Source: Eutypella sp. D-1
Taxonomy: Eukaryota > Ascomycota > Sordariomycetes > Xylariales > Diatrypaceae
Direction: 5' to 3'
DNA length: 64,000 nucleotides
NCBI GenBank assembly: GCA_023313575.1
Contig: JAJTTP010000015.1
Span: forward strand, 62,001 to 126,000
The first letter of the stretch is position 1, and each line of letters begins with the position of its first letter. This document shows positions 1 through 12,186 of the stretch, piece after piece. The position numbers and the translations under genes were made by a program. The notes under the pieces were generated by a model that saw only the letters and a list, made by a program, of their open reading frames with translations, ran no database searches and was not told the origin of the DNA.

Positions 1-536
1 ACGAAGCTGGTAGCGCCGGGCAGGTTGTCCACAATCCACTCGACAATGTAACCATCTTTGACCATCTGTTTCGCCCTCCTCAGATCTTTCCTCGTGACTT
101 CCCGACTACACAGGTAACTGCATTCCTTGTCCTGTCCTAGCACCAGATCAATATCGGAAGTGACGATACGGTCGCCGCGAAGGACCTCGCCCAAGTTTAG
201 TGATATGCTCTGTCCGCTGAAGAGAGAGCCGTGGCTCTTGCCGGTGGGTGGGCAGACGAAAGGGAGATCGTAGTAAGCATACTGTAGTTCGGTGTTATCC
301 GAGTATACCTTGTTCACCATTAACGGAATATGTTCGTTCTCCTGGTAACTCTTTATAGACCAGCCTGTATCCAATCCACACATGGCATTGGTTAGATGTG
401 ATAATTCAAAGCCGGACCGGATCGGGGGATATCTCGGGGGATATCTCGGCTTACCTGGGATGTAGAAGGCGTTCACTTGCGACAGGGCCAGAGCGGAGGA
501 GAGCCATTTCAGGCTCGTCTTCGCAAAGTTTCCCAT
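1..536 (-). CDS. EMP70 / TM9SF family membrane protein, N-terminal part (cut by window edge)
   Basis: Transmembrane-9 superfamily proteins sit in endosomal and Golgi membranes and help sort membrane proteins. Two exons are visible: 536-455 and 364-1, with a 90-nt intron (donor GTAAGC, acceptor ACAG). The start at 536 opens a typical signal peptide (MGNFAKTSLKW, then an Ala/Leu-rich core) followed by the FYIPG motif that begins mature TM9 proteins. The lumenal domain follows, with recognisable family blocks: MVNKVYSDN, YYDLPFVCPP, SLNLGEVLRGDRI, CSYLCSREV and VEWIVDNLPGA. About 148 codons are present; the nine-helix C-terminal part lies beyond the left edge. The intron carries a short tandem repeat. 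Assignment to the family is firm; which paralogue it is cannot be told from this part. Confidence 0.9.
   Translation of the reverse strand, partial: MGNFAKTSLKWLSSALALSQVNAFYIPGKPRYPPRYPPIRSGFELSHLTNAMCGLDTGWSIKSYQENEHIPLMVNKVYSDNTELQYAYYDLPFVCPPTGKSHGSLFSGQSISLNLGEVLRGDRIVTSDIDLVLGQDKECSYLCSREVTRKDLRRAKQMVKDGYIVEWIVDNLPGATSF
424..449. repeat. Short tandem repeat in EMP70 intron
   Basis: Two copies of a 12-bp unit, GGGGGATATCTC, lie inside the predicted 90-nt intron just downstream of its donor on the minus strand. It is a simple duplication and does not touch the splice sites. Confidence 0.7.
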
Positions 537-738
537 TCTCAATGCGCACTTTCTAATATCACCGGGGGTTCGAAATGCATCAACTGATTTTTATTAAGGG
601 TTTTTTTTTTGTTTAAGTTCGATTAATAAGAAGGGATTAGTAGAGGAAATGAATAGATAAGTAGCGATGGAAGAACTTCAGAATTATTATGGATTATGAG
701 TGGAGGTCCGGGGGTATGATTAGCAACTGCATTAACTG

Positions 739-780
739 TTTCTTTCTTTCTTTCTTTCTTTCTCTCTCTCTCTCTCTTTC
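739..780. repeat. CTTT / CT microsatellite
   Basis: Tandem CTTT units run into a pure CT run. It is GA-rich on the minus strand and lies about 200 nt upstream of the EMP70 start codon, so it may fall in its promoter or leader. Confidence 0.9.
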
Positions 781-2601
781 CTATGCACCGTCTTTCTTCG
801 TCTTTTTTGGGGGGGTCGGGAGCGTGGGGATGGGTTCGCTCTCGTGGTGGTGGTGGTAATGTGATGGTAAGCAAGTAAAGCCGGAGATGATGGAGCTGGT
901 GACCTAAAAGCGACCGCACCGCAAGCGACGACAAGCCGTTGAGAGGGCAACTACTATCACCTACCTAGGTAGAGTTCTACTCTAGGTATGTAAACTACTC
1001 AGGTGGCTGACTGGTGAAACGAATGTAATCGGTACTGAGTACCCGGGGCACAGGGCTCAAGTTCCCCAGAATCGATCGACGAAACTAAGGACGAGACAAG
1101 GCGGACTCCGTTTGTTCGCGCTATGTACGAAGCAGACGGGGTCCGGCCGGGGGGTCTTGAGGGGTTGTGTGTGTATGGGTGTGTATGCGTGTATGTGTGG
1201 ATGTTTGGAACCGTAAGCGCTGATGGCTATTCCAAGATGTTGTTGTTGAAAAGGAGAAGAAAGCGGAAGTTTAGGTGAGGTAGGTATACGCTACTTCGGT
1301 AGGGATATTAAGTATAGGAATTAGGGATTAGGTATAGGGAGGAATAACCGGCCCTGGAAGTGCAGGTGCAAGGTGCGGTGCAGGTGGTGGCTGCACCTAA
1401 ACAATAATGTCTTGCATGTGCTACCTAACCCCCCCAGTGGAAATGGACAAATGGACAAATAGACATAGACAGACAACTTAGCGCAAACCCATATCTTAGC
1501 GCTTGCACTTTAATGCATAAATTCCTGGTCTTCCTCGTTCTGATTGGCCCGTCAGTTCCGGATACTCATGGCAACGAACCCCCTTTAGTTGAAAGCCTGC
1601 TATAACTAATACTATGGATGTAGCCAGGTAACACACAGAGCACCCAAGCCATACCAAAACTACGGCTTTGCCTACCTAAGTACATACTTCCATACGATCC
1701 ATGGATATTCCAAGGTTGGAAAACACACACACCTGTTTTTCTACCTTAGAGCAGCATTGGAATACGAACTGTTACGGGAATTAGTCGGTTGTTCTGATCC
1801 AAAGCTATCCCATCCGTTCCAGTTCCAAGTTTGCTTCTCGCAGCCAAAAAAATAACTGAGTAGGTAGGTAACTTAATCTTTCCATTTTTCTCGGTTCTCG
1901 GGGCTCCTCCTATCGGAACAGGTGAAGAATCGAGCCAGATCTGAACTTAACACCCACACCCCTGTCCCCTTTTTAACATCCCCTGGCATTCGATACGCGC
2001 CCGCGCCCGCGTCCGCCCGGCTGCTCTCCCATCCTACCCCCACATAACCCGGTGGTTACCACCACCCGAAATCAGTCTTAGTCTCTATAGGTTATGATTC
2101 GAGACCTCAACCCTCCATACACCATGCATGCCCCTTCTTTCTCCCCATACATACAGACATGCATGTGGACATTCATGCATAGAAGATAGTGTACATAGAC
2201 CAGCCATATGATCCCCATCCCGTCATCCAACCATCCATTTGGGGCTCGGTCATCTGCCGCTTCCCAATTTTAGCCGGCATGTAGACTAACTAAGCTTTTC
2301 CCCCCATCGTTGCCGCAACATACTATGCGGTTAACCAGTACGGGGAAACAGATGGGGGTTTACTTCGTATTGGTATTCCGTCTTCTACTATGGGGTGGGT
2401 GAGTGGGTGGGTGGTGCTTGCGTAGTCCTCATGCTGTATACGCCCAGTTAGGAAGGTAATATAAAAAACCAATATAGTATAAACACAAGCTATCTATATA
2501 CGTAGTGAACCTATATATCATCATTGTTCATACGATTCGCTAGACTACCCTCACCTAATGACTATAGGAAGACCTTTTTGGTTTGATTTTTTGTTCTATT
2601 T

Positions 2602-2617
2602 AAAAAAAAAAAAAAAA
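2602..2617. repeat. Poly(A) homopolymer
   Basis: Sixteen consecutive A residues. It could be a simple homopolymer or the trace of an old retroposed tail. No retroelement body was recognised next to it. Confidence 0.85.
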
Positions 2618-3227
2618 CTCAATAGTATAGGACCGCTATGAATACTTTGAAGGGGGATAATAATATTCTTACAAACAACCAACAATGCCTTTCCACCACA
2701 TAAGAGAGATAAGTTTATTCATCATAATACGCCTTACTCACACTCAACAAAGCCAAATCAACAGGAGGGGTAAATTTGCGCTCTAACCCCTCAGACTTCT
2801 AAAAAAAAAGACAGGGCGGATTGAATTCTCTATTAGCCTAGATGTATATATGCCGATATGCAGATGTGTATGTAATATTCAAAAAATGCCCGATGCCCGC
2901 GCAGAAAAACGACGCCTATGCTGATGATGATGATGATGCATGCAATGTGGGGGTATCAGACCACCAACAAAAAAGAAGCAAAAAACGAGAAGGGAGTTAA
3001 AACTAAAGTTGTTTATCCCTTCCCTATTCCCCGTTTATCCACACACACACTCTCTCTAAATTTATGCCCCCCCTTTTCCTCCATTTTTTTTCATACCGCT
3101 CATCCCTTCATCAAAAGAGAAAAAAAATACAATAAGATATACACGCGACGCGGAGCGCCTCGCGCAGTCCCGGCTCCAAGACGGGGGGGTTACGCTTCCA
3201 GTGCGCTCGCCGCTCGCCGTTTGCTGT

Positions 3228-6200
3228 TTAGACGACGATGATGTCGATCTCGGAGAAATCGGGTGGGGCACGACCGTAGACGACGCGAGCCTTGCTGTCG
3301 AGGGCGGTGCCCTCATTGGAGATCCAGATGTGTTCCGAGAACTTCTTGGTGCGGCGGATCTCGTCGTCGCAGACGCCCATGTCGTCGCGGGGGACCCAGA
3401 CGGTGGGGCGGCGGGCGCGGAGCGCCGAGTGGATGAAGGCGTGGCGCACGAGCTTGTCGCGCTCGTCGGGCGTCAGGTCCTCGATCTCGTCGTGGAAGCC
3501 CCCGTATAGCGCGTCGCCGATAGCGCGCTGCGCCTCCAGGTCCTTCCGCTTGCGCTCGTGCCGCCCCCGGTTCGCGTGTTTCCACTGCGCCCCCGCCTTA
3601 CCTATCGTCTGGTTCGTTACTGATTTGCTCTTATCCACGATGTCCTTCACCGGTTTTAGCGTCGCCATCAGCCGGTTGCTGTTCGTCGCCCCGGACGCGT
3701 AGCTTTCGGGCGAACGCGCGCCCTCGCTGCGATCTGGGTGCGATACGGGTGCTTCCAGTGTACAAGTGTCGTCGTCCGAGTCGTCTCGGTTGTAGCCCAA
3801 GCGGCTGTCTTGCGCTCGCTGGAAGGCTTCATCTCGGATCGCCGCCTCGTCCTCGAACGTGATGGGGAGGTATCTGAATAGCGGCCCGAACGACATGTTT
3901 AGCATAATTTGGTAAAGCGCCGTGAGTATCCCGGCTATGAACATCACGATGGCCTGCGGGCCGGCCGTCACATTGTCGTTCTCGTCTCGAACCAAGATGA
4001 AGAGACCAATGAGCACGACCTCCATGATGTAGAGGCCCGTAAACATTTGATTGAGTGCTCTCGGGTATAGCACACCACCCGTGTCGTGGGCGAGGCGGTT
4101 GACATAGATCATGCTGTAGCGGTTGGCCATCCAAAGGAGGCTGAACGTGATGATGGCAAAAAGCGAGATGAGCGGAGAGATGATGCAGTAGATAAATCCA
4201 ATACACGCAAAGTTGGTGTACACCGGGAAATAAGAACCCCATTTCACCTCCGGCAGTGTTGTGTTGGCCCTCCACTTCTCGCGGGTCGTGCTGTTCATGA
4301 TCTTGGCCACGACGTACCAGCTGATGAGAGCACCGATCTGTAACAATGTACCAGAGCTCACACTGAGCGCTTGAAGAATCATGTACGAGAAGAAGTAGTT
4401 GGCGGCCTTCGGGATTTGCCTCGCAATGGTGTCCGTGATACTGGCCACCGGATTGTTGAAGAGCTCCGCGACTATGTCGATCAAACTACTCGAAAACGAC
4501 ACAACGAGTACAAGCTGGACGAGGAGGAAAGCGAAATAGAACTTCTGGACGGTCTCCGTCTTCTGGGCTCCCGTCTTGGCTCCCTTAATGCCAGCGAGAA
4601 AGTCCATGATGATCGGGACCAACCAAAGGAGCAGGGCAAGCAAGGCAGCCGGTAAGACACCAGCTAGCGATTGGACCGCCTCGAACACTACCTCGTTCCT
4701 TTTGAGAAACGCCAACCAGGGGAACTGCTCGATGAGAAGATCGATTTTGTTGAGCGATGAACTGAAGGCGACGGGGAAAATCCAGAGTATGATCATGCCA
4801 ACCAAAATTGCGAAAACCCCGATCGTTCGTAGCCATTCTGACCACCATGGGATGGCCATGTTGTCCCAGATAACATCATTGGGTGAGATTTCGACCATTC
4901 GGGGAGCCATGTGCTTGGGCACGTGATGGATCACACTCTGACAAGCCATGTGCGCAGCGACTTGGTGGTTGAACTGAATGAATGCTGATTTCATAAGTGG
5001 GTATCGTTCGGGATACTTCTGGTCCATTTCAATTTCTAGGTTGAGCCGGGCCAGCTCCTCCCGGCACCAATAGATGGTGTCCACTTTCTTGTTCAGTCCC
5101 GGAATTCCCGGAAACCATGCTGGGGTCCATTCGAATATTGCGAGGCGGTGGGTGGGCCGATTTTTCTTCTTCACCCACTTCTCCCACTCTGCACCAGTTT
5201 CTTCGTCCTGAGCTTTTTTCTGTTCCTCGCTGAACGCCTTCGGGTATTCGAGCGGTTTTATCTCGGCACTCCCAAGGAAGGGAATGACGGACTTGACCAT
5301 CTGCCAGATCGATCTCTCGTCCTCTTTCCGAGGCGCGTTCCTATCGTAGCCTTGAGGCACGGGCGAAGCAAAACTGCCAGCGGGGGGTTTCCAGAACTGG
5401 TACCACTTCTTCTCGTCGGTATCGTACATGTCGTTGAGGTTTGAAACCTTGCGGGTAGTGTTGCCTGCCCAATTCCGCAACTCGATGCTATCCTTATTGA
5501 GCATTTGATCCTGCGATATGATTGACGCGGCTGGTCCATGGCTCGCACCGGCACCTGACGCCCCCATAACCGTTCCGCCGGGAGATGTGGGCGATTTCTC
5601 TTGGCTTTCCCTTCCGAGCAGCTCTTTTTCATCTGGTATGTAGAGGTTTCGACGCTCCGAGCCCTCTTCTATCGGGTCCGACTGCACTTCTGGCTCCCTT
5701 ATCGGCCTAAAACCATTGGCGGTATCGATCTGATTCCCGAACCCATGCGTGACATTCTTGGCTCCGCCGACGATACCACGGCCTGTCTTTTCCGCAACAC
5801 CCACTCCTTTCCCAATTCCGGCCGTTATTTTCGATATGCCGGTCGAGATACCAGGGATGCGAAGGCCTCCCTTCGAGGCAGGTCTGTTGTCGTCCTGGGT
5901 TATAGGTCGATTGCCACTGCTTAATCCTAGGCCATCTTCGGCCTGCATCTGAGCCGCAACATCCTCGGATTTCTGTCGTTGGAGTCTCTCCTCCTTCGTT
6001 GGCCGGCGCGACTTGGAAAATTTGCGGGCCTCCTTCTCCTCCCGTGCCCTTTTTTTCAGTTGCTGCCGCTTCGCCTCGCGGATCAGTTCGGTCTGTGCTG
6101 CCTCAAGCTGCAGGTGGATCTGATCGCGCTTGGCAATCTTCTCCAGTAGGTGTGTTAAGTCTCTCGTGAGCCATATATTTCGGATGCCTCCCGGAAAGAC

Positions 6201-7003
6201 ATCAAACAGTCCATGTAGCGCTGTCTCATTCAGCCACTTGTTAGGGATTCCGCTCACTAGAACGGTGGTGGCCGATGCTCGCAGGCGATGCTCGGCTGTG
6301 GTCAACCAGTCTTGACGGATCTTGATGTAAACTCTCATCTCGGTAAAGGTAACACCGCAGACCCAAAGGATAACCAAAACAGCTAAGATCAAATGAGCCC
6401 AGTACCTCGCAGAGTTCTCCGGCTTGATGTTGGTCCATGCAAGCGTGTCCAGGCCGGTAGGGTACTTGTCGCCCCCTTGTGTAGTGCCATTCACAGTGGC
6501 ATTGCTTCCAACATCCTGATTAATCCCACCAACATAATTCAGCGGTACAAGAATGGGAATGGCGATACATGCTATTGGCACGAATATAATGAGCAAGGTC
6601 TGCAGATAACGAAGAAAGAAGTAAGGATCTAGCCCGCATTTTTTAATGATATCGCGGTCTCGGTAACGTAAAAGGGTGCTTATAAGCCCCCAAGGACTTT
6701 GTGGAGGAGGATCTGTTCGTTCGCGTTCGGGCACGAGATACGTCTTCGGTTTGCTGTTGCACAAAACAATTGTCAGCGGGAAGTCTTGTGTAATCGCTTG
6801 CCGGCGGTAAGGGACATTAGTTCAGCAGTTCCCGGGGCTGACTCGACTTACAAGATCCTGGCAAGTTTGTTCCTGAGGACTAGAAATAGTCCAGTTTGCG
6901 CGCCAAAAATCACCAACGAAGCACCCAAGGCAGTGACGAAAGCCTGGAGGCTGATCCCTTCTCTAGCTTGACCAGCCCCCGGGCTCGAATCATTAGAAGA
7001 CAT
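3228..7003 (-). CDS. Csc1/OSCA/TMEM63-family stress-gated cation channel, Phm7-type
   Basis: Members of this family are mechanically or osmotically gated, calcium-permeable channels of the plasma membrane. Two exons: 7003-6852 and 6753-3228, giving 1225 residues; the intron has a GTAAGT donor and a CAACAG acceptor and creates the join RIFKPKTYLVPE. Exon 1 encodes the first membrane helix (about residues 19-42). Further helices lie near 95-122 and 168-188 (RSN1_TM-type N-terminus). A long cytosolic region follows (about 200-690, PHM7_cyt-type), with a Lys/Arg-rich stretch and a Ser/Gly-rich low-complexity insert. The multi-helix DUF221/RSN1_7TM core spans roughly 690-990. The last 110 residues, including the TVWVPRDDMGVCDDEI block, match the PHM7_ext tail of fungal homologues. 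Length and domain order are normal for this fungal subfamily. The exact gating stimulus is inferred from family only. Confidence 0.93.
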
Positions 7004-10000
7004 GATTGAAGCGTCAAACTACAACATGAACTTCCAAGTGAAGGCCCGGTTGTGGTAGAAGCTGAGCCGGACGGGAGCCACAGGTCCCAAGATAGGGGAG
7101 GAGAACGCAGTTTTTTGGGGGAGAGGTTTGATGATGCGAAGTCAATGAATTTGTGAATGCGACCTTGAAAGAATTGTTTCAAGAATATCCCGGAATGAAA
7201 TAGTGGGTTAAATGACAACTCATAGTGCCAAATTGGCAAGATGCCGATCCCAAAGAATGAAGGGTGATGGGTTTGTTTTTGTTCTGGATGCGGAGTGCCG
7301 AGGTACTTAAGGTATTTGTTATACTTAAGTAGTCGTTATAACTATAGCGTACTAGGTAGGTCAATACCCAAGTTAGTAGGCAGAGGCGTACGTGAAGAAA
7401 GAAAGAAAGAAAAATAGAATTCAAAAACAAGACCGAGTTGAAAATCAAGATTCGGAAAGATGTGAGGGGATAGAGGGGGAGGAAGGAAACATGATAATAC
7501 ATAAGTAGTGTACTATGTAGACAGACATCAGCTTAAGCTTTCCATACCTAAGTAGGCCACAGTACTGAGTACCTAGGTAGGTAGGGAAGTAGTTGAGAAG
7601 GCGGCAATGGGCCTTTGACCACCGCTACCAAGTACTTATTACTACCATCTGGCTGCCTGGGCAAGGGTGTAAGTACTTTATTTGTTGTTGACGTTCTCTT
7701 GTATCGCTGTATCATAGGTATAGCTATGTGAATGCTTGATGCTTGACTTACTTCCTAGTAGTATTACACTAAAGGATTCATAAAACAAGCCACGGAAAGA
7801 CAAGGGGAGGGGATATATACATACCTACCAAAACTGCTACCTAGATACAGCGATTAAGCGCGATTGGTCGATGAGTCCATAACTCGGGGAACATGGGTTC
7901 GAATTGTTGTCGCATTCACCTCGCTTGACTGAAGAATGATTGGTTGTGGAGATCTCCAAGTTTTTGACCCAAAACCTGGAACAGATGAACAGGTAGACTC
8001 ACTGGACTCATCGTTAAACCAGCAGCAGAAGAAGCAGAAGAAGCCTGCCAAGTTGCCTAGTTCCTATCCGGGTTATCGTGTGTGGTCCAGGGGCATAGCG
8101 GCAACAGCCGGTGGATGTCGTAGTGACATCAGTGGCACAGCAGCAAGCCCGAATGGGTTGGCTTGGGATGGATGGACCCCTAACTCTAATTCAGTAAAAT
8201 GTGCCTAAATGGGACAAGACGAGAAGCGCTCTGACCGCTAATTGGTTCCCATCAACGCGCGCTTATCTGTGACGCTTTACTGGAATGCTACATCCAATAC
8301 ACACTACCTAGGTACTAAGGTACTTACTCACAGGTAGGCAGTTAGGTTCCTAGGTACCTGCCCACAGATAAAATATTAAGCATTGCTTGCTCGCATACAA
8401 CCAGGCGAACGTGATTACTGTAAAAGGCTTGTTTTCCTCCGCTATCACGTGTATAAAACCCATTAACTGTAACCTTGGTATCTAGAGTAAAAATAAAAAA
8501 GGTCAAGATCTCTTAATGGATAGGTAGTGTTTAGGTTTTTTTTTACTGTGACGACCCAAGAAATTTTCACAAGTACACTATTCCGTACGGACGTAGTCAG
8601 GTTACATCGCATCATGTCTGGAGCACTAGTTTAGGGGTTAGCTACTATGTATACAACTTCATAAGTCTTGTCTTATGTATGGGCTATGCACTGGTATGCT
8701 GGGGCGATTATCGTATCGAGGAAATGAAAAGACTCTAACTGCGGTATAAACTACGGTATAACGAGCGGCCTCCCGATAAGTAACACTAAACGATATTCCA
8801 ACCAACCCAACCCAACCCTCTTCAAAGTTTCAAGCACTTATCGCATTTCACCAACATGCCTCGGTACATAAGAACAATGACTATCGCATTGCTGGAATTC
8901 TAGAAACCAACTGGCTCTCCAAGTAGGGCCGGCAGCTAGTTGCCACCAGGCGAGGCGTACCACCAACTGTTAGTCCTGGAGACTAGGCCAACCAGCTACA
9001 CTACACTAGTTCGGAGGCCTGCCGAAATGACGTCTTTGACGTTATCTACAAATTGGCCAGCGCAGAAATCTTCCAGAAGCACCGCCGCCTCAAAGCTCCG
9101 GGGTCAAATTTCGGGAGAAATGTTCAACTACGTCCGGACCTTACCAGCACAATGACTATTTGTGCAATTATACGTACATGCTGAGCATGTATGTAGGCGT
9201 GCCTGATATAACACGTCGAGAACGAAAAGTGGCTCCCCCTTACCCCCACTCAAGTGAACGGGTGGACGGCTCTCTACCTGGCCCTTCCTGCTGTGCACCG
9301 ACATGGAGATCCTCATGAGCCGGGGAGCCGAGGAGCTGGGCTGTGGTAGAACTAAGAGGAACCACCCAGCCGGGCCCACCGATACCTTCTACTTATCTAT
9401 GTAGACAGGTAGACTTGTTAGGCATATAGCTATCCGTATGCAGTCACGTAGTACGACTCAACAGTATGGGAGTACATACAACAGACTACGTGCTAACCGC
9501 CTCCTCGCCTAACTGTAACATCTAGACCCTAAAGACGAGATGCATTCGGTAGTGTAAGCAATTTCGCACTACCCTAGTTGAAAGACATGTTGAAGACTCC
9601 GAGTGACGTCTGTGCCTGTGAGACTGACCGACCGGTCTCGCCTGTGTAACTAACTAAACTAGCAAAAAGCCGAAATACCTAGTTAAGCCGGCGAGGTGGC
9701 CGGAAGAAATGGGCCGGTTAGACCTCCGGCGATGGTGATCGTAGGCGTTGCAGGCCCATCTCTTATGGCTATCCCTTTGGCTGGTTGGGACCAGGGTGAT
9801 CGGTAAAGTAGCAAGCTGGACCTGTTAATGTTACGTTGATAAGATCACGTTGATAAGATCTGGAGCTTGGGTGTCTTTTGACTCTGTCATTTCTTGGCTT
9901 CCACTTTGCACAAATATTATTACTGGTATCTATTACGTGAGTGCTTGCTGCAGGTAATCGACTGCATTGGGAGCACTCCACTTGCATATGCCAGACCTAC

Positions 10001-10499
10001 CAGACTCTCTCTATTCGACGACATGCTACCGGTACCTAAGTATGCATACCTAGACCACGTATGACGTGAACATCTGTCGCGGATCCTGTTACTCACCATC
10101 AGCTCGACGCAGATTGGCAACCCAGCCAGCCAACTTAATTAGCTAAGTTGTACGGAGTGGTGTGGTAATTGGTATCAAACCGTCATGCGAGAGGGAGCCT
10201 TGAAAAACAGTTCTCCCTAGCAGGCCTATTAGCGAACCACAGCAGGTCTGCAGCGCCTCCTAAAGTCCTAGCGCAAAATGATCCCTTTCTCCAGCTGGCG
10301 GACCTACCACTATAGCACTTAGTTACGTCAGTCACTATTTGTACTACCACACACATCTACCAAGCATCACAAGCCACCACAATCACCATCCACGAGCCCC
10401 CTACGTCAAGACAACGCGCGTGGCGCGCGACCCCCGCACCGCCGGGTTGTGGGAGAGGGGGTCCCAAAAAAAGGGCAAACCCACCAAAACCCCGAAAAT
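7004..10499. other. Intergenic spacer, divergent promoters of CSC1-like and METTL4-like genes
   Basis: About 3.5 kb between divergently transcribed genes. Short ORFs here have no family-like sequence. The stretch contains several copies of the palindromic word ACCTAGGT and of TAGGTAGG (near 7345, 7571, 8307 and 8346). No RNA gene was recognised. Confidence 0.65.
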
Positions 10500-11843
10500 A
10501 TGGAGTCCAGCATCCTATTCGAGAGCGCAGACAAATCCGTCGCGGTGGTCGATATACCGCGTTCTATCGAGGAGGCGCAGGAGTTGCTGCTGCATCCGCC
10601 CGGGCGGGGCGTCTCGAGCCAGCAGCAGCAGCCGCGAAGACGGCTCATCTCAGCGGCGCCTATCGAGAAGCCGTGGGATACGCCTGAGCCCGGACGAGAC
10701 CAGGAGCCCGGCTTCTCCGCCGCCGCTGTCGCGGAGCTGATGACGCTGGGGGCCGTCAGGGCGGCGCTCGATACGGCTACCGCAGAGTACGCCGGTTCCT
10801 GGTGTTTGCCGCGGGTGCTGGGGTCGCAGGAGGAGGAGGAGGAGGAGGAGGCCGACGCGGATGGCGCTAGCGGTCGCGCGAGCACGGGTGGAGAGCATGA
10901 CGGCGTGAACCCGCGCAAGAGGAAGCTAGCGCCCGAAGGCAGAGGACACAAAGACACATCGCCAGCAGCAGCAGCACATCACGACAGTGTGAACAGGGCC
11001 ACCACCACCACCACCCACAACAACAACAGCAGCGGCAAAAGCGACCCACCGCCCTTCATCCCCCCAGGATCGCGCCACCTACAGAGCAGCATAAGCGCCG
11101 GGCGCTCGGCGTTCCTACGGGAAGCGCCGGTATTCGACCTCATAGTACTAGACCCGCCGTGGCCGAGCCGGTCAGCGCGGCGGAAGCGGCGGGGAACAGG
11201 GGGCTACGGGACGGCGCGGGACATGGCCTCGGTGCGGGCACTACTGCGCGACATCCCCATCAGCGAGTGTCTCGGGCCCGCCGGCCTCGTCGCCGTCTGG
11301 GTTACCAACAAGCCAGCGGTGGCGGACCTGATGCTCGGGGGAGGGTCGGGGTCAGGATCAGGGTCGCAGGACGGGGGCCTCTTCGCGGAATGGGGCCTCG
11401 AGGCCGTGGCGGAGTGGATCTGGCTCAAGATCACAGCGAGCGGGGAGCCCGTCGTCGACCTCGAGGCCCGCTGGCGGAAGCCGTGGGAGAAGCTGCTAAT
11501 CGCGCGGAGGAGGAAGGGGGCGGGACAGGCGGGGACGGAACCGACGCAGCAGCAGCAGCAGCAGCAGCAGCTTGCGCGCTCCAAGGTCATACTCGCCGTC
11601 CCGGACGTGCACTCGCGGAAGCCGAACCTGCGGGGTCTGTTCGCGGAGGCGTTGCTGTCGCGCGCGACGGCGGGGCGCGGCGAAGGCGGCGATAATTACG
11701 CCGGCCTCGAGGTCTTCGCGCGAAATCTCACGGCAGGCTGGTGGGCTTGGGGCGATGAGGCGCTGTATTTTCAGCAGCGGCTGCATTGGGTCGTCTCAGA
11801 CGAGGAGGACGGGCGGGATTCCGTTATCCTCCCAACTTCATAA
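10500..11843 (+). CDS. METTL4-like MT-A70 family N6-adenine methyltransferase
   Basis: MT-A70 enzymes transfer a methyl group from S-adenosylmethionine to the N6 of adenine; human METTL4 acts on U2 snRNA, and DNA activity has been proposed. A single exon gives 447 residues from the ATG at 10500. An in-frame ATG at 10449 exists, but the 17 residues it adds do not resemble the family, while the protein proper starts MESSILFESADKSV. The catalytic DPPW motif is at residues 218-221, inside FDLIVLDPPWPS. Downstream come VAVWVTNKP, WIWLKIT, WRKPWEKLL and a C-terminal block with PDVHSRKPNLRGLF. Low-complexity inserts break the protein: a run of Glu, Thr/His/Asn-rich stretches and eight Gln at 350-357. 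Substrate in this organism is unknown. It converges on the uL23m gene 343 bp downstream. Confidence 0.88.
   Translation: MESSILFESADKSVAVVDIPRSIEEAQELLLHPPGRGVSSQQQQPRRRLISAAPIEKPWDTPEPGRDQEPGFSAAAVAELMTLGAVRAALDTATAEYAGSWCLPRVLGSQEEEEEEEADADGASGRASTGGEHDGVNPRKRKLAPEGRGHKDTSPAAAAHHDSVNRATTTTTHNNNSSGKSDPPPFIPPGSRHLQSSISAGRSAFLREAPVFDLIVLDPPWPSRSARRKRRGTGGYGTARDMASVRALLRDIPISECLGPAGLVAVWVTNKPAVADLMLGGGSGSGSGSQDGGLFAEWGLEAVAEWIWLKITASGEPVVDLEARWRKPWEKLLIARRRKGAGQAGTEPTQQQQQQQQLARSKVILAVPDVHSRKPNLRGLFAEALLSRATAGRGEGGDNYAGLEVFARNLTAGWWAWGDEALYFQQRLHWVVSDEEDGRDSVILPTS
11547..11570 (+). repeat. (CAG)8 trinucleotide repeat in coding sequence
   Basis: Eight uninterrupted CAG codons give a polyglutamine run at residues 350-357 of the MT-A70 protein, between two conserved blocks. 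Pure codon use suggests replication slippage rather than selection for Gln alone. Confidence 0.95.
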
Positions 11844-12186
11844 TATGATCTATCTCATGGAAATACATCTAGTCCATACTTAAGCTAGGTATTTCAGAGT
11901 GTTGTTGTTGTTGGTGCAACGCCGTAGTCATGTCTACGTTGTTACCGCTCTAGACTGCTGAGGGGATCCTATCCACAACACCGCCTCCATTTTAAGCACC
12001 ACATACACCCCTTTGCTCCTTACCCTTATAGTACAAAGTGAAGCTATCGCCCGTACGTGATGATACATATATGCATGCCTAGACAGGAAAATATATTCGG
12101 CGCCCATGCATTCCATAAACGCTATGGACATTTCTCGATCTTTTTATGCAACTTTCCCCCCCTTTTTCCCCCTTCAAGAGTTTGAA
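11844..12186. other. Convergent 3' spacer, METTL4-like / uL23m
   Basis: A 343-bp spacer between two stop codons of convergent genes. It holds both 3' ends, a GTT repeat near 11902, and nothing recognisable as a gene. Confidence 0.7.

Larger units (their letters stand above)
537..3227. other. Intergenic spacer between EMP70 and CSC1 genes
   Basis: About 2.7 kb with no ORF that looks like protein. It holds the upstream region of the EMP70 gene and the downstream region of the channel gene. Visible content is simple sequence: a CTTT/CT microsatellite near 739-780, a run of 16 A at 2602-2617, a GAT repeat near 2921-2938, short CA/CT runs near 3040-3058, and TAGGTAGG words near 1860. Nothing else was recognised. 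Confidence 0.7.

Noticed and set aside
7860..7920. GGGTTCGAATT resembling a tRNA T-loop
   Set aside because: The flanking five-base stems do not pair, and no D-arm or anticodon arm can be drawn.
10449..10499. Upstream in-frame start for the MT-A70 protein
   Set aside because: The extra 17 residues are Lys/Gln/Asn-rich and unlike the family; the ATG at 10500 begins the family-like sequence.
10406..10957. 183-codon minus-strand frame opposite the MT-A70 gene
   Set aside because: Ser-rich antisense shadow of repeat-rich coding sequence; no family resemblance.
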